Shown here piece by piece: positions 24,941 through 35,798 of a stretch of DNA of 64,000 nt. Source of the stretch: Flammulina velutipes (lineage: Eukaryota; Basidiomycota; Agaricomycetes; Agaricales; Physalacriaceae). The notes beneath the pieces were generated by a model. It was not told where the DNA came from. It did no database searches and saw nothing but the letters and a program-made list of their open reading frames with translations. The first letter of the stretch is position 1; each line of letters opens with the position of its first letter. Position numbers and translations under genes: made by a program. The DNA lies in assembly GCA_011800155.1 (NCBI GenBank), contig CM022376.1, positions 2,046,001 through 2,110,000 on the forward strand, given 5' to 3'.

Positions 24941-25389
24941 TTCTCACGACTGTTCCACTTTCAACTCTTCTCCATTTGACTCCATTGCCGAAAGACAATA
25001 ACACTGGGATACGAAGGCCTTGGACACCATAGAGAAGGCGTACCGGTAAGTGCAACAAGTTTTTCAATCGCAAAATCTGACGCACTTCCAGTAGAATAGG
25101 TGTCTAATACACGGCTATTCCAATGGACTTTGGAAATTTCATCCCATGTTTGCATTCCCTCGCGCTTGGTTACCTCTGGGTCAAGATCATTGCATTCTAT
25201 TGTCTCGTCGAATGCTCGTATCTATGGGAGGCTCTCGCTGGAACAGCTCCTAATTGTTTGCCTCATGCTAATTGTCCCCACCTAGAACTGTGAGTCCTTT
25301 TAAACCTGTGACGGCACGGCAAGAAACACCGCAATCTCTTGATATCTTCTTTGACCCACAACACGCTGTATCAGTCTTGGTCCTATACC
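24941..25389. promoter_or_regulatory. conserved leader of type A gene, unit 1
   Basis: About 130 bp before the ATG (from CCTCATGCTAATTG onward, through CTTGATATCTTCTTTGACCC) is nearly identical before all three type A genes (also about 38,770-38,896 and 52,460-52,590). This is probably promoter plus 5' leader. No separate gene is seen. Confidence 0.5.
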
Positions 25390-28300
25390 ATGGCAGACTC
25401 CCGTCCTCACTCGCCGACCTCCATGAGTTCGCGCTCGTCCTCGCCTGCTCGTTCTATCCAAAGCCATGCTAGCAAGATGCCCGAAGGACCTCCATCCGAT
25501 TTTGACACCCCGCCGACTACGCCTGGTAGCTACCCAACGGTAGTCCCCCTACCAAGCGCGAAGGGCAGACGCGGAAAGGTGTTCGGTAGGAAGCACGCAG
25601 CCGTCAACCCTCAGCGAGGTCAGTAGCCATTGCGCATTATCAGGCTGTCATTGACTTGCGCCACGCAGGCAACGATCCATTCGACTACGAGCAGAAGTAC
25701 GGAGAGGACGAAGAGTTCAAGGAGATGGGCCCAATGGCTCGCCTTTGGAAAGTCTTCCTCGACGAGTGCGCGAAATTCGACGCAGAGATGGTCGATGACT
25801 GGAGAGATGGGCTCGACGTATTGCTGGTGTTTGTGAGTATACAGCACACCGCTTACCATGATACTCACTCTAAGCCAGGCTGGACTCTTCTCCGCCGTCG
25901 TCACCACCTTCGTCGCCCAGACCTGCCAACGTCTCGAAGCCGACTTTACCGAAGTCAACGCCCATCTCATGTACGAATCCATCAACATTGACCGAGCCAG
26001 AGCTGCTGGACTGTCGATTCTCGAAGTCCCCCGTTCGCAGCTCACGCCCTTTTCGCGAGTCCGGCCATCGCAGACTGCCGTCTGGGTGAACGGACTGTGG
26101 TTCACGAGCCTGGCGCTCAGTCTGACCACAGCGTTGATGGCTGTATTGACCAAGCAGTGGATCCACCAGTACATGTCCGTCCCGTCCGGCACTCCTCGCG
26201 ACCGTAGTCGGATTCGCCAATTCCGCTACATGAGCTTGCAGCGATGGCAGGTCCCCGTTATCATTGGGCTTCTTCCCGTTCTCATGCACATTGCGCTCGG
26301 TGTATTCTTTGCGGGATTGATCGTCTACCTCTACTCCCTCAACACCGCCATGTCTGGCGTCGTCACTGGAATCGCATCGACTGCATTCATCGTCTACTTC
26401 TTGACGAACCTCCTTCCACTCTACAAACCTGATTGCCCATACAAGACGCCGTTGACGATCCACTCTTACGCGTTTCTCATCTCGGTCTGGGACCGAGTGA
26501 GGAAGTTGACGAAGGCGGGGGAGTCTCTCCCTTCGAAGGAATATCTCTCGCTCAAGGCTGTCGAGAAGGAGACAGTGGCTCGCGAAGCAGACAGCATCGA
26601 TGCGCAGAGTGTCACCTGGCTTCATGATGTCTCGTCCAACTCGTCGGTACAGCGCATCGTCCTGCAGGCCCTCAGCAACTTGCCACTCGGAACTGTTGAG
26701 ACCATTCGTCAAGCCATTCCCGGTGTAGAATCACTTGTTCTCTCCTGCTTGGAGGAGTATGGAACGGCCGAGCGTCGATACGGGTATGAGCGTCTTAGCA
26801 GGGCATACATCCGGTTCCAGACTATATCTCATCACCGGCCAACCCCTTTCCAGGTCGATCCCGTAGAAAACTCTTTGCTACACCTCGTCCATGCGTCCAA
26901 TTCTCGCACCACAGCGGGCCTCGTGGTTCAGCAGATCATCGAACCCACTTTACAGCTCGACGCCATTTCCTGGCTTGAAGTTCTTCGCAATGCACTTCTA
27001 AAAAGCTTCGATTGGTTGGAAGTTGGCAATTATGACTCTGTCGTATGGACGGCGTTTTTGAAGCTGTTCCTACATGCTCATCCTTGCTATATTTCCACCC
27101 ACAATCGCCAGGAGGTCGCTTCGACGACGCTGATGTACGATAGGGATTGGCCTGTCGGATGCCGTATCAATTATGATCACTTCAAGCTCATCGTATGCGA
27201 GTCTAATAATTCGCTAAAGGACAACAAGTCGACTAGTGATGGCATCCTCTTCAACCGCGCTGTCCGTGACTTCATGTATCCGTCTATCTGTGACCTCGTC
27301 ATCCACCTAACATCTCCCTCCATGTATCCACGCTACAAAACACTTCCCAGCGACATTCGTCTTCATCTAGCACTTATCCAAAGTCCGGATGTTCAAGCGG
27401 CGACACAGCCCGTCACTCAGGGAATGGTGCCGTTCCGTCGGCTCCTCAGCTTCCTCAAGATATACGTCGATATTGAAAAGAGCCGCCTGCAGACTTGTGG
27501 AGGGCCTATAATTCACCATCGAGAACTTCCTGCCGCCATCTTTCACTCCGTCTATTGCACTTTCACCGACCCCGAGCCCGAAGTGTTTTCTGTCCGTGTA
27601 TGCGCCCGCGAACAGCGGGACCTCATTCATATCCTTTTTCGCGCTTTGGTCCTAGACCAAGATGTGTGTGCAGAACACCAAGACTTATTGGACGATGAGG
27701 TCTTGACCAAACGAATTCTTGGTGTAATCTTCCCCGGTCCCGGTGTATTTCCTTTCCCCCTCATCACTCAAGTCTTGGAGTACTTCTGCCTCACGAAATC
27801 CCCTCTTGGTGTTAACGTTTATCGGGAACTTCTACAAGATGCATGGTTCCATACCCTCAGTTACGAATACATGCTGAAAGACCCCAAGGATAAACTGCAT
27901 GCCTTCCCCCTCGATGAAAGAGGATATGGTGCCGCCGATCTCGCGATTCCATTCCTGGCCGTTGCATACATTGACGGACTAGAGATCTTGGAGGAGTTGA
28001 CGTCCGTCGTCTACGAGCAAACGCTGGCAGGTATCCGAGTACCGACTAACCTCTTGACCTTGGCCAAAATCCTGATTCTTGCGGACATCGATTCTCGAAA
28101 TAGGCTGGGGAAGTTGGCGAGGATTGTCGGGAGAGAGTTATGGGAGACATGCATGACAGACCTTTCGAAATTCTTACGCACAGACGCGGCCGAAAAACAC
28201 TATGCAGAGCAGTCCTCTCGTTGTAGCCGACGCCCACAGCACTACCACGTCTTCCTTACGTTCAGTCCTTTTAAGGATCTGATTGGACTGGTTGAATCAT

Positions 28301-28478
28301 TTTCGATGGCGTGGCAGTGGGGGCAAGGAAATTTTCCACTTGTCACTCCCATTTATAATTCGCCCAAACAGCTCGCGGTGAGTGATACCCAATTCTATAT
28401 CCGGTTGCATAACTGATAGTATTTCAGGATTTCTCTCTTTCTGCGCATGAGAGACATGTGGGATCCCGCTATAAATAG
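25390..28478 (+). CDS. DUF6535 protein A1 (array type A)
   Basis: Exons 25390-25618, 25669-25832, 25879-28377 and 28428-28478 give 980 aa with no disruption. Residues 1-76 are a Ser/Pro-rich head ending in a basic patch (KGRRGKVFGRKH). Membrane segments are near 128-150 (LLVFAGLFSAVVTTF), 204-222, 256-284 and 287-312. DUF6535 landmarks are VWVNGLWFTSL, TKQWIHQYMSVPSGTPRDR and RWQVPVIIGLLPVLMH. The C-terminal region contains VSSNSSVQRIVLQAL, RDFMYPSICDLV, LPSDIRLHLAL, PLDERGYGA, YIDGLEILEEL and DIDSRNRLGKLA. The last exon (DFSLSAHERHVGSRYK) ends the protein. It is followed 427 bp later by gene D1. I infer an integral membrane protein with a large soluble C-terminal part; no function is known. 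Confidence 0.88.
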
Positions 28479-28523
28479 GTTCAATGGGTTTAATTTTGTC
28501 TCTGAGTTATTTACTAGTTCCGA

Positions 28524-28535
28524 TATGTGGCGCAA
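28524..28535. promoter_or_regulatory. TATGTGGCGCAA element 3' of A1
   Basis: The GTGGCGC core recurs close downstream of DUF6535 stops at 28.5, 42.0, 55.7 and 63.1 kb and beside a relic at 58.3 kb. It lies 46 bp past the A1 stop. A role in 3'-end formation or as an upstream element of the next gene are both possible. Confidence 0.4.
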
Positions 28536-28837
28536 CACTACCAGTAAGAAAATATCCTTGTATTCCAACGGCGCAAGTGTTCTGTAATCGGCGAACATTT
28601 ACATTGATACTGAGCTCTCATGACTGTAAAGATCCAGCAGTACTCAAATGGTGTTGCCACATTGCATTTGCAACCGGAACTTGGAGGTATTGTATTCTTG
28701 ACTGCAACCAGACACAAGGGACTCTGGTCAGCGTGGTTACCTCCTTCACTCTTTTTTGGCTCGGTAATCATGTCTGTTGTTCAAGTACAAGGGCCTTGAT
28801 GTGGGAATTTGGACTCTTGTGCCCTTGTAATATGGCA

Positions 28838-28844
28838 TATAAAA
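28838..28844 (+). promoter_or_regulatory. TATA box of gene D1
   Basis: TATAAAA lies 67 bp before the D1 ATG. Similar boxes precede D2 (TATAAG, 42,311) and D3 (TATAAAA, 56,050) at nearly the same distance. Confidence 0.55.
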
Positions 28845-28904
28845 TCGAGAGAAGGCATCGCTGCAGGCGCTGTAACTAACACTCTATATCTACAATCACT
28901 CGAA

Positions 28905-29631
28905 ATGTCTTCCCGGTGGAAGTACATATGCGATCATATTGCCAAAGAATTCACCAGCAAACCTCCGGATCTCTTATTAGACCATCTCGCAGCCACTTTG
29001 AAACAGTGAGAGTTGTTCCATACCATCTAAATACTTGCTCACATATCTTAGGGACAAGACCATTCTAGCTGGGAGATTCAGCCGCATTGACGACAAACTA
29101 GAGTTGTCTGACACCTGGACCGCATACTACGGATTCTCGGGAAACTACGAGGAAATACAGGTTCATGGAGCTGCACGGGAAGGGAAAAGGTATGACTGGC
29201 ACGATATACGTGGATTTATATCCACAGGGAACATAATCTACAAAGCCGTGCGCCGCCCTAAGTGGGAGTGGATATGTGACCACCTCGCCACACATCTGTT
29301 TACCCACCCCCCGGCAATTCTGATATTCGACCTCATTGAAAAAGGGAAATTGAATGTGTAAGTAAACGAGTTCTATTCTTTAATGATGAATGTAAAAATT
29401 GACACTGTCTATCATAGTTCGGGGGATGACCTCTATCGAAGATTTCGAGGACACCCCGAACATTCGTCTATGATTGAATATGACTATGACAATGGTTCGG
29501 GGGAAATCAGGAAGGTAAAGATTAGCAAATACGTTCGGACAACTAGAACAACATGGACCTGGGAGGATGTCAAGCAGTATGTCGAGCAAGCCAAGAGAAG
29601 CTACGAGCACTATAGGTCAATGGCAAGTTAA
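28905..29631 (+). CDS. gene D1, unrecognised two-module small protein
   Basis: Exons 28905-29005, 29052-29357 and 29418-29631 give 206 aa; both introns are phase 2. I recognise no known family. The protein is an internal duplication of a module of about 100 residues. Each module has a first motif W-x-[YW]-[IV]-C-D-H-x-A followed by P-P and a leucine-rich stretch (WKYICDHIAKEF near 5-16, WEWICDHLATHLF near 105-117). Each also has a second motif W-x-D-[IV]-[RK] (WHDIRGFISTGNIIY; WEDVKQYVEQAKRSYEHY). The intron falls at the same point and phase in each module, so the duplication included exon structure. No signal peptide or membrane segment is seen, so a soluble, probably cytosolic protein is inferred. 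Paralogues occur at the same place in units 2 and 3. Confidence 0.75.
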
Positions 29632-29741
29632 GGAGAAGCGTGGAGCTGGGAGATAGACTGGCAGGGCACTTCCATGTGGAATGTCTTCATTTTTCCGGCG
29701 GTCTCCTGGTTTTTGGACGCGTAACGGCGACGGCGCTAAGC

Positions 29742-29750
29742 CACGTGATC
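29742..29750. promoter_or_regulatory. CACGTGATC E-box-like element
   Basis: The palindromic CACGTG core (bHLH-type site) is followed by ATC. It lies about 110 bp past D1. Counterparts at 43,250 and 56,961 read CACGTGACC and lie about 110-125 bp past D2 and D3. Confidence 0.45.
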
Positions 29751-29879
29751 CTGTCAACCTCCTTCCTCCATCTCCATCGACCTATTCCTCCCCCTGAAGG
29801 CCTATTTTCCGCTGCTATCAACCGGTAACTCTCTCTGTGCTCGTACAAAAAGATAGCTGAGGTCTCAGATCAAGGTGTG

Positions 29880-30790
29880 TATCTCCGTGTTTCTGAATCC
29901 TTCTTCTGTTGATAGAGCAAGGCAGGAACGCTACCTGTCTGGTGGACGACTTGGCCTGGGCGAGTGTCGCGCACGATCAGCGCCAGAACATCTACTCGGA
30001 CTGTCAATCGTCTCAAGACTTAGTCTCTACAGCTGCCTTTCGACGCCTTGTTGAAGCTTCAAGTTGCGCGAAAAATACCAATGCCGGCTCTCTGGGGATT
30101 CTCACATCAGCGTCGACTTGCATTTGCAATGCTCACCATTCGGCCTCCTTCATCGCTTCTGGATCTAGAGCTTACGTGAATCGACGATCCGACTTACACC
30201 GCCAAAGTCTACTTCCCCTTGTACCGACGCGGGCAAATCTGTACACCCTTTGGTGGTGTCTATCCCAGCAGGTCTCGACCAACTCCCACGCCACACCAAC
30301 AAATATGTCTGTCATCATCCTGCCTCGACGGATTCGACATGAAGCTCGGTATCTTTTGTCGCCATCGGAGCCGATACGTCAAGCATCGTTGAAGATTGAC
30401 GGGATGGATATCTTCTGGATTATTCTGAGCTATCCAATCTTGCCAACATTACAAAACCCTGGCTTTCAGTCCTCGAAAACGGCTGGTCGAGTCAACGGAT
30501 TGCGATTTACGAGCCTCGTGCTGTGTCTCACGATCAGACTCATGGCTTTATCAACGAATGAGTAGATCCACCATGTCACATATCTCTACTCCCCGGGACA
30601 CCTCTCGACTGTAATTCGACGATTCCATGTAGACGTTTCCATCATCAATGGGCCTCTTCCTGTCCTTGTGCACATCACTCTCGCTGTCTTCTTAGGTATA
30701 CTACTCGTCTTTCTTGATTCCCTCAACACCCATTCTATCAGTGCAATAGCATCTACTTATTACCTACTTACCTTCCCTCATATATATTTG
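29880..30790 (+). pseudogene. decayed DUF6535 relic E1
   Basis: Reading across frames gives VNGLRFTSLVLCLTIRLMAL, STNE-stop-IHH, then INGLLPVLVHITLAVFLGIL and LLVFLDSLNT. These match the second and third membrane segments of DUF6535. A TAG (30,563-30,565) replaces the Trp of the TKQW motif and the rest is frameshifted. Upstream parts are barely alignable. Confidence 0.7.
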
Positions 30791-30973
30791 AGAAGCATAC
30801 ACATTTGATATTAATCTATACCACCACCACCATATATATATATTGTAATCATGTCTTTATCCCGAATCGTTATCTCAATATGGCGCACGAAACAGATTAG
30901 TAGTCTATGCCTTTCGTGGTATGGGGTCACTTTTTACATGAACAGAAAGGCAGGATAAGTTTGTACGAGCTTC

Positions 30974-31970
30974 TCATACGCACTGTAACGCGCCAACTTC
31001 CACCTTGATGAGTTTGCCGACGACCACGTGATCGTGCAAAGGTCGGACTCCCGACCTCGAGCGGCAAATTGCGCCTCGCTGCATGAGCCAGCACGAGGAA
31101 AGCGCTGTTCTCGAGGTCGGGAATGGCCTTTGGGTACTAGACAGTCTCCATGGTGCCGCCATGCTCCATGACAACTTCAGGAACTTTGTCATAATGTTTA
31201 TGCAGTCCGACATATTGTCGACCGAGCCTTCGCTCTTGGTGAACCTCTTGGCTTCGCTTCGGGTGACGAGGAAGCCTCCGAAGAGCATTTTGGTTTGGGT
31301 GGTGGTGAGTGGTGGTAGGGAATCAGGCGAGCGTTGGTCAGAATCGAAGTCGTATTGAAAATGCATGGTTAAACAACGAGGCTGGAAGTATGAACGTAAT
31401 CTTGAACGTCTATGAGGAAAGCGAAACGGCAGTGATATTACCTTCGTAAGATGGTGAGAATGCTTTCGTCTGTGTGGAGTTGGAAGAGATTTGGCAGAAC
31501 ATGAGCGACAAAGTTGAAGATGTGGGCTTACTGTGGCGTCGCGATATTCGAAAGCGAGTAAAAGGGGGTTGATTATGTCCGAGGGGGGAGGCCAAGACCC
31601 TATCTAGCTAGCAGAAGTCGAGTGTTCTTGTGGTGGACCACAGCGTAGGCTTTTCTAAGGGAGAATGCTTCTCATTTTGCGGATGATTTGAGTGAGGAAT
31701 GCGTCGTGCACTGGAGGGATCGATTCTAAGTAAGGTGATCCATGAGGTCGAGTTTGCCATAGGGTATGTGTTCTATCCTGTGGGATAAGCGTCAAAGATG
31801 GGGTATATGATGAAGGAAAGGACGCACTATCGGGGTGCGTTCTGCGAGACAAATTAGAGAGCATATATATATGACATTCGCTCGAGGTTGGAAGCTGCAT
31901 CCGCCAGGATAGTATGCACCAGTTCAAGAGGCAGACGACTTAGCGTCGAGGGCGTCGATGACAAGACGAA
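30974..31970 (-). pseudogene. decayed F-box-like gene F1
   Basis: The minus strand reads RLPLELVHTILADAASNLER-MSYIYAL then a stop, where F-box-like proteins of this group continue with VSRxVRRW. Further on come MHFQYDFDSDQRSPDSLPPL, MLFGGFLV, and in another frame HGGTMETV-stop-YPKAIPDLEN. Intron-like borders (GTAAGCCC to CCACACAG) are still visible. Multiple stops and a frame change indicate decay. Copies recur in units 2 and 3 and at the right edge. Confidence 0.45.
31025..31030. promoter_or_regulatory. CACGTG within conserved block GACCACGTGATCGTG
   Basis: The same block, usually preceded by GCGAGATTACGGG, recurs at 44,547, 58,468 and 63,251, each time near a copy of relic F. Confidence 0.45.
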
Positions 31971-32039
31971 GATGGTGGTGGTAAGAGGACAAGTTGCGCT
32001 CTGTCGTTGATTGTGTCTTTCCCTCTTACCACCATCATC
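31971..32039. repeat. inverted repeat between F1 and B1
   Basis: GATGGTGGTGGTAAGAGG (31,971-31,988) pairs with CCTCTTACCACCATCATC (32,022-32,039) with one mismatch in 18 and a 33-nt loop. Equivalents exist at 45,663-45,725 and 59,635-59,690. Confidence 0.8.
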
Positions 32040-32533
32040 TCGATTCTAATAAAAGGAGCTCTTTCCTCAACGATCTCAAGGAAATATGTGCTCGCCTCTC
32101 AGAGCTCACTAGCGATATATTACTCTGGCCTGCAAACGATGCTGCACGACCGCGGCGACGACGAGCACCAGGATACTGCGTAACTACCTATTTGACTACT
32201 CCCGAAAGGCCATTGATACAGACTCTCGTAGATATGCTGACAGTGTTAGCTCGCTATCTGTACCTCTTCAATGACAGCGCCGAAGATGAATGACTCGGAT
32301 GGTCCTCACCAGCGAATATATCCCAAACAATTCAACGCAGACCTATAGGAACAGCATGCACGGAGAACTTGGTGCGTTTCCCTCAAAGCCTGCCAACAAA
32401 AGCCAACTAAATGGCGATGCAGATTCCAGAACATGCCCTTGTCCGAAATCAGGTGAAGCGTATCATGATTGCAGAGAAAGCCTCCGAAAGTTTTCACTGT
32501 TTCTTTCTTCCTCTCACCCACATTGCCGCCACA
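32040..32533 (+). promoter_or_regulatory. leader region of B1, with weak coding relic
   Basis: About 60 bp before the ATG (AAAGCCTCCGAAAGTTTTCA, then pyrimidine-rich CTCACCCACATTG) is conserved before all three type B genes. Further upstream a plus-strand reading (LLWPANDAAR, then LVDMLTVLARYLYLF, SAEDE) is shared with unit 2 at about 45.7-46.1 kb. It is too broken to model as a gene. Confidence 0.4.
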
Positions 32534-35500
32534 ATGGACGACACTCTAGCTCGTGCTCCGAGCCCAGCCCTATTCGTTGCTACTAGCAACAGAGGATCCT
32601 CAAGCTCTGGCCAGAGATCGCGTTCCGCGTCTCCGTCGATTATTGGTACAGCACCTGCGACGCCGCAACAGCAGCCATCGACCAATGCCTACGCCAACGC
32701 CACACCACGGCGCGGAAGACGAGGAAGACGAAAGGTGCTAGGCCTCAAGACTGCACATGCCAACCAGAGAGGCGAGTATTTGATCAACATACGGCTCTGT
32801 GACGATGCTCATCGTGGTGTTAGGGAACGACCCATTTGATTATGAACAAAAGTACGGAGAAGATGAGGAGTTCAAGGAAATGGGCCCGATGGCCCGTATC
32901 TGGAAGGTTTTCCTCGATGAGTGTGGCGCATTCGACTCCGAGATGGTCGAAGATTGGAGGGATGCATTGGATGTACTCCTAGTCTTCGTGAGTCCCGCGT
33001 CCTTCTTCTTTACATCGTGTTCTTACGTTAAATAGGCTGGATTATTCTCAGCCGTTGTTACCACTTTTGTCTCCCAATTATGCCAACGCCTCGAAGCAGA
33101 TTTCACAGAAATAAACGCCCATCTCATGTTCGAATCCATCAATATCGACAGAGCCAAGGCTGCCGGAATGTCGGTCCTCGAAGTACCCCGCTCACCGCTC
33201 ACGCCCTTCACGCCATTTAGACCCTCCAAGACAGCTATCTGGGTCAATGGCCTTTGGTTCACGAGCCTCGCGCTGAGTCTCACGACGGCATTGATGGCTG
33301 TGTTGATGAAGCAATGGATACACCAATACATGTCCGTACCCTCTGGCACGCCTCGCGACCGTAGTCGGATTCGCCAATTCCGCTACATGAGCTTGCAGCA
33401 GTGGCAGGTGCCCGTTATCATAGGTCTCCTTCCCGTTCTCATGCACATCTCTCTCGGCGTCTTCTTTGCGGGCTTAATCGTCTTCCTATATTCCCTCAAC
33501 ACAACCATGTCAGGTGTAATCACCACAATAGCATCCCTTGCTTTTATCATTTACTTTGCCACGAACCTACTTCCGCTTTACAAGACCGGTTGCCCGTACA
33601 AGACTCCTCTGACCATCCACTCCTACGCCTTCGTCATCTCGGTTTGGGACAGCATGAAGACGTTCACCAAGGCGGGCGGATCGCTCCCATCGAGAGAACA
33701 TATCTCTCTCAAGGCTGTCGAACAGGAGACCGTAGCTCGTGAGGCTGACAGCATTGATGCCCAGAGTATCACCTGGCTTCATAATGTCTCGTCCAACTCG
33801 TCGGTCCAACGCATTGTCCTGCAAGCCTTCAGCAGCCTCCCCCTAGGGACTGTTGAAACTGTCCGAACGGTTATTCCTCAGGTGGACCAGTCCATTCGTC
33901 GCTGTTTATATGAATACGGGACACCTGAGCGTCGATATGGCTATGAGCGTCTAACAAGGGCGCTCATCAGGTTCAACAAGCACCCTAAATCTTCCCCAAA
34001 TCCCTTCCAAGAGGACCCGGTGGAAAACTCGCTTCTACGCCTCATCTACCCCATTGAATCTGCGTCTGGTGACACTGCCAGATTTTTGGCGCAGCAAATC
34101 CTCAAACCGACCGTACAGCTGGATGTCATCTCTTGGCTTTGGGTCTTTCGAAACGCGGTATTGGTTTGCATCGATTGGTTGGAGATTGGATCGCATGAAT
34201 CCGTCGTGTGGTCCTCCTTCCTCAGCGTCTTTCTACAATCTCACCACTGCAACACTTCCTCTCATCGACGCAAAGAGGCTGGCTCCATCACATTGGACTG
34301 CCTCGAAGACCCTCTCCCTCCGTTTCAAGCGTACAAGGGATTCAAATTAGTCGTTTACGAATCAAATGGTCGTCATCGTGAACCTAAATCGACAAGCGAC
34401 AGCATTGATTTCAGACGTGCTATTAGCGACTTCATGTATCCCTCCCTCTGCGAATTCCTGCTCTCCGCGATTTTCCCTCCTTTCGTTGTCATCGCCGACG
34501 AAACTCTTCCCAGTGACGTTCGGCTCCACCTAGCACTTATCCAGTTGCGCTCAATTCAAACAGCAGAAATCCCTGTCATTGAAGGGAGGCGACCCCTTCG
34601 TCGAATTATTGACTTCATCAAAGCATATGTCGATATCGATACGGGGGACATAAGGATAGTGAACTTCGGAGGTCCAATCATCCATCATCATCAACTTCCC
34701 GGTGCTGTCTTCTCCTCTATCCACGCAATTATCACCAAGAGCGATGCGTTCGAAATTCACGTATGCCACAAGGATCAATCCGACCTCGTACACGCACTCT
34801 TTCGATGCCTCGTTCTCGACAAAAAGCTGCGGCAAAATCATAAGCACTGGCCATCCACTACTACGTTGACGAAGAAAATCCTCGGTGTGGCATTCCATCG
34901 ATCAGGCGTCTTCTCCCTTCCTCTGATCACCGAGATTCTCAACTACTTCTATCTATCAAAATCCGCCATCGGTATCGAGATGTATCGTGGGCTCCTGGAT
35001 GGCATGTGGTATGATTACCTTTGCCACGAATTCCTACTTTTGGACGATGACGATGGGCATGTTCTCTCACTCGATGAACGTGGATGGGGTGCTGCCGATC
35101 ATGCACATTCTTTCATGGTTGTAGGCTATATCGACGGGCTCGAGATATTGGAAGAGCTCGAGCCTGTCCTGTATGGGAAAACACTCGCCGACATCAGAGC
35201 TCCGTCCAACCTTCTCATTTTATGTCAAGTCCTCATTTTGGGAGACGCTGAATCCCGGAATCGATTGTGGAAGTTAGCAAAGCTCATTGATCGCGATCAG
35301 TGGAAGACATGCCTAGCGAGTCTGTCAGACTTCTTGCGCACGGACGCCGCGGAACAGTTCTACAAGAGACAGATATCCTTTTACGACGGGCATCACCCGT
35401 ATCATCAGCATGTTGCGCTCACCTTTGACCCCTTCGATGAGCTAGGCGGGTTTGTAGATCAGTTCTCGCTGGCGTGGCAGTGGTACCGAGGGAACTTCCC

Positions 35501-35621
35501 TCTCACGACCCCAATTTACAACGCCCCCAAGCAGCTAGAAGTCAGCTTGTTTCACTATGAATTAATTGTGCCGCTAACTTATTTGTTGTAGGATCTTCAT
35601 CCGTTTCCGAGGCAGATATGA
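32534..35621 (+). CDS. DUF6535 protein B1 (array type B)
   Basis: Exons 32534-32771, 32824-32987, 33036-35540 and 35592-35621 give 978 aa. Exon 1 encodes MDDTLARAPSPALF, a Ser/Gln-rich stretch and the basic patch PRRGRRGRRKVLGLKTAHAN. The exon-1 donor reads GCGAGT instead of GT; units 2 and 3 have GTGCGT and GTGGGT at this place, so a GC-AG intron is the simplest reading. The membrane module is intact (IWVNGLWFTSL, MKQWIHQYMSVPSGTPRDR, QWQVPVI). Type B hallmarks in the C-terminal region are LWVFRNAVLVCIDWLEIG, CLEDPLPPFQAYKGFKLVVY, SLDERGWGAADHAHSFM and DAESRNRLWKLAKLI. The last exon is DLHPFPRQI. It converges with gene C1 with 177 bp between the stops. Confidence 0.86.
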
Positions 35622-35798
35622 TTGACATTGGGACATAATCTTACTGGGATGATGATGCTGAAAATTGGTGGCACTTTCAAGAGGTCGTGCACTGCACTCT
35701 CTGCTTACGGGACGCGTCCTTTCAAGATCTCCGTAGTGAAGGTGTTCGGGCAAGGTTACAATGTAGAAAATATTCTATTTATCTATAATTCATGCGAT

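Noticed and set aside
25870..26712. Long minus-strand frame opposite A1 (also opposite A2, A3, T2, B genes)
   Set aside because: It mirrors the strongest coding region of the plus-strand gene and is charged and repetitive; an antisense shadow of codon bias.
29909..30565. A 218-codon ORF as an intact gene
   Set aside because: Only its last 30 codons resemble DUF6535 and it ends at the TAG in the TKQW motif, with homology continuing past the stop in other frames; treated as relic E1.
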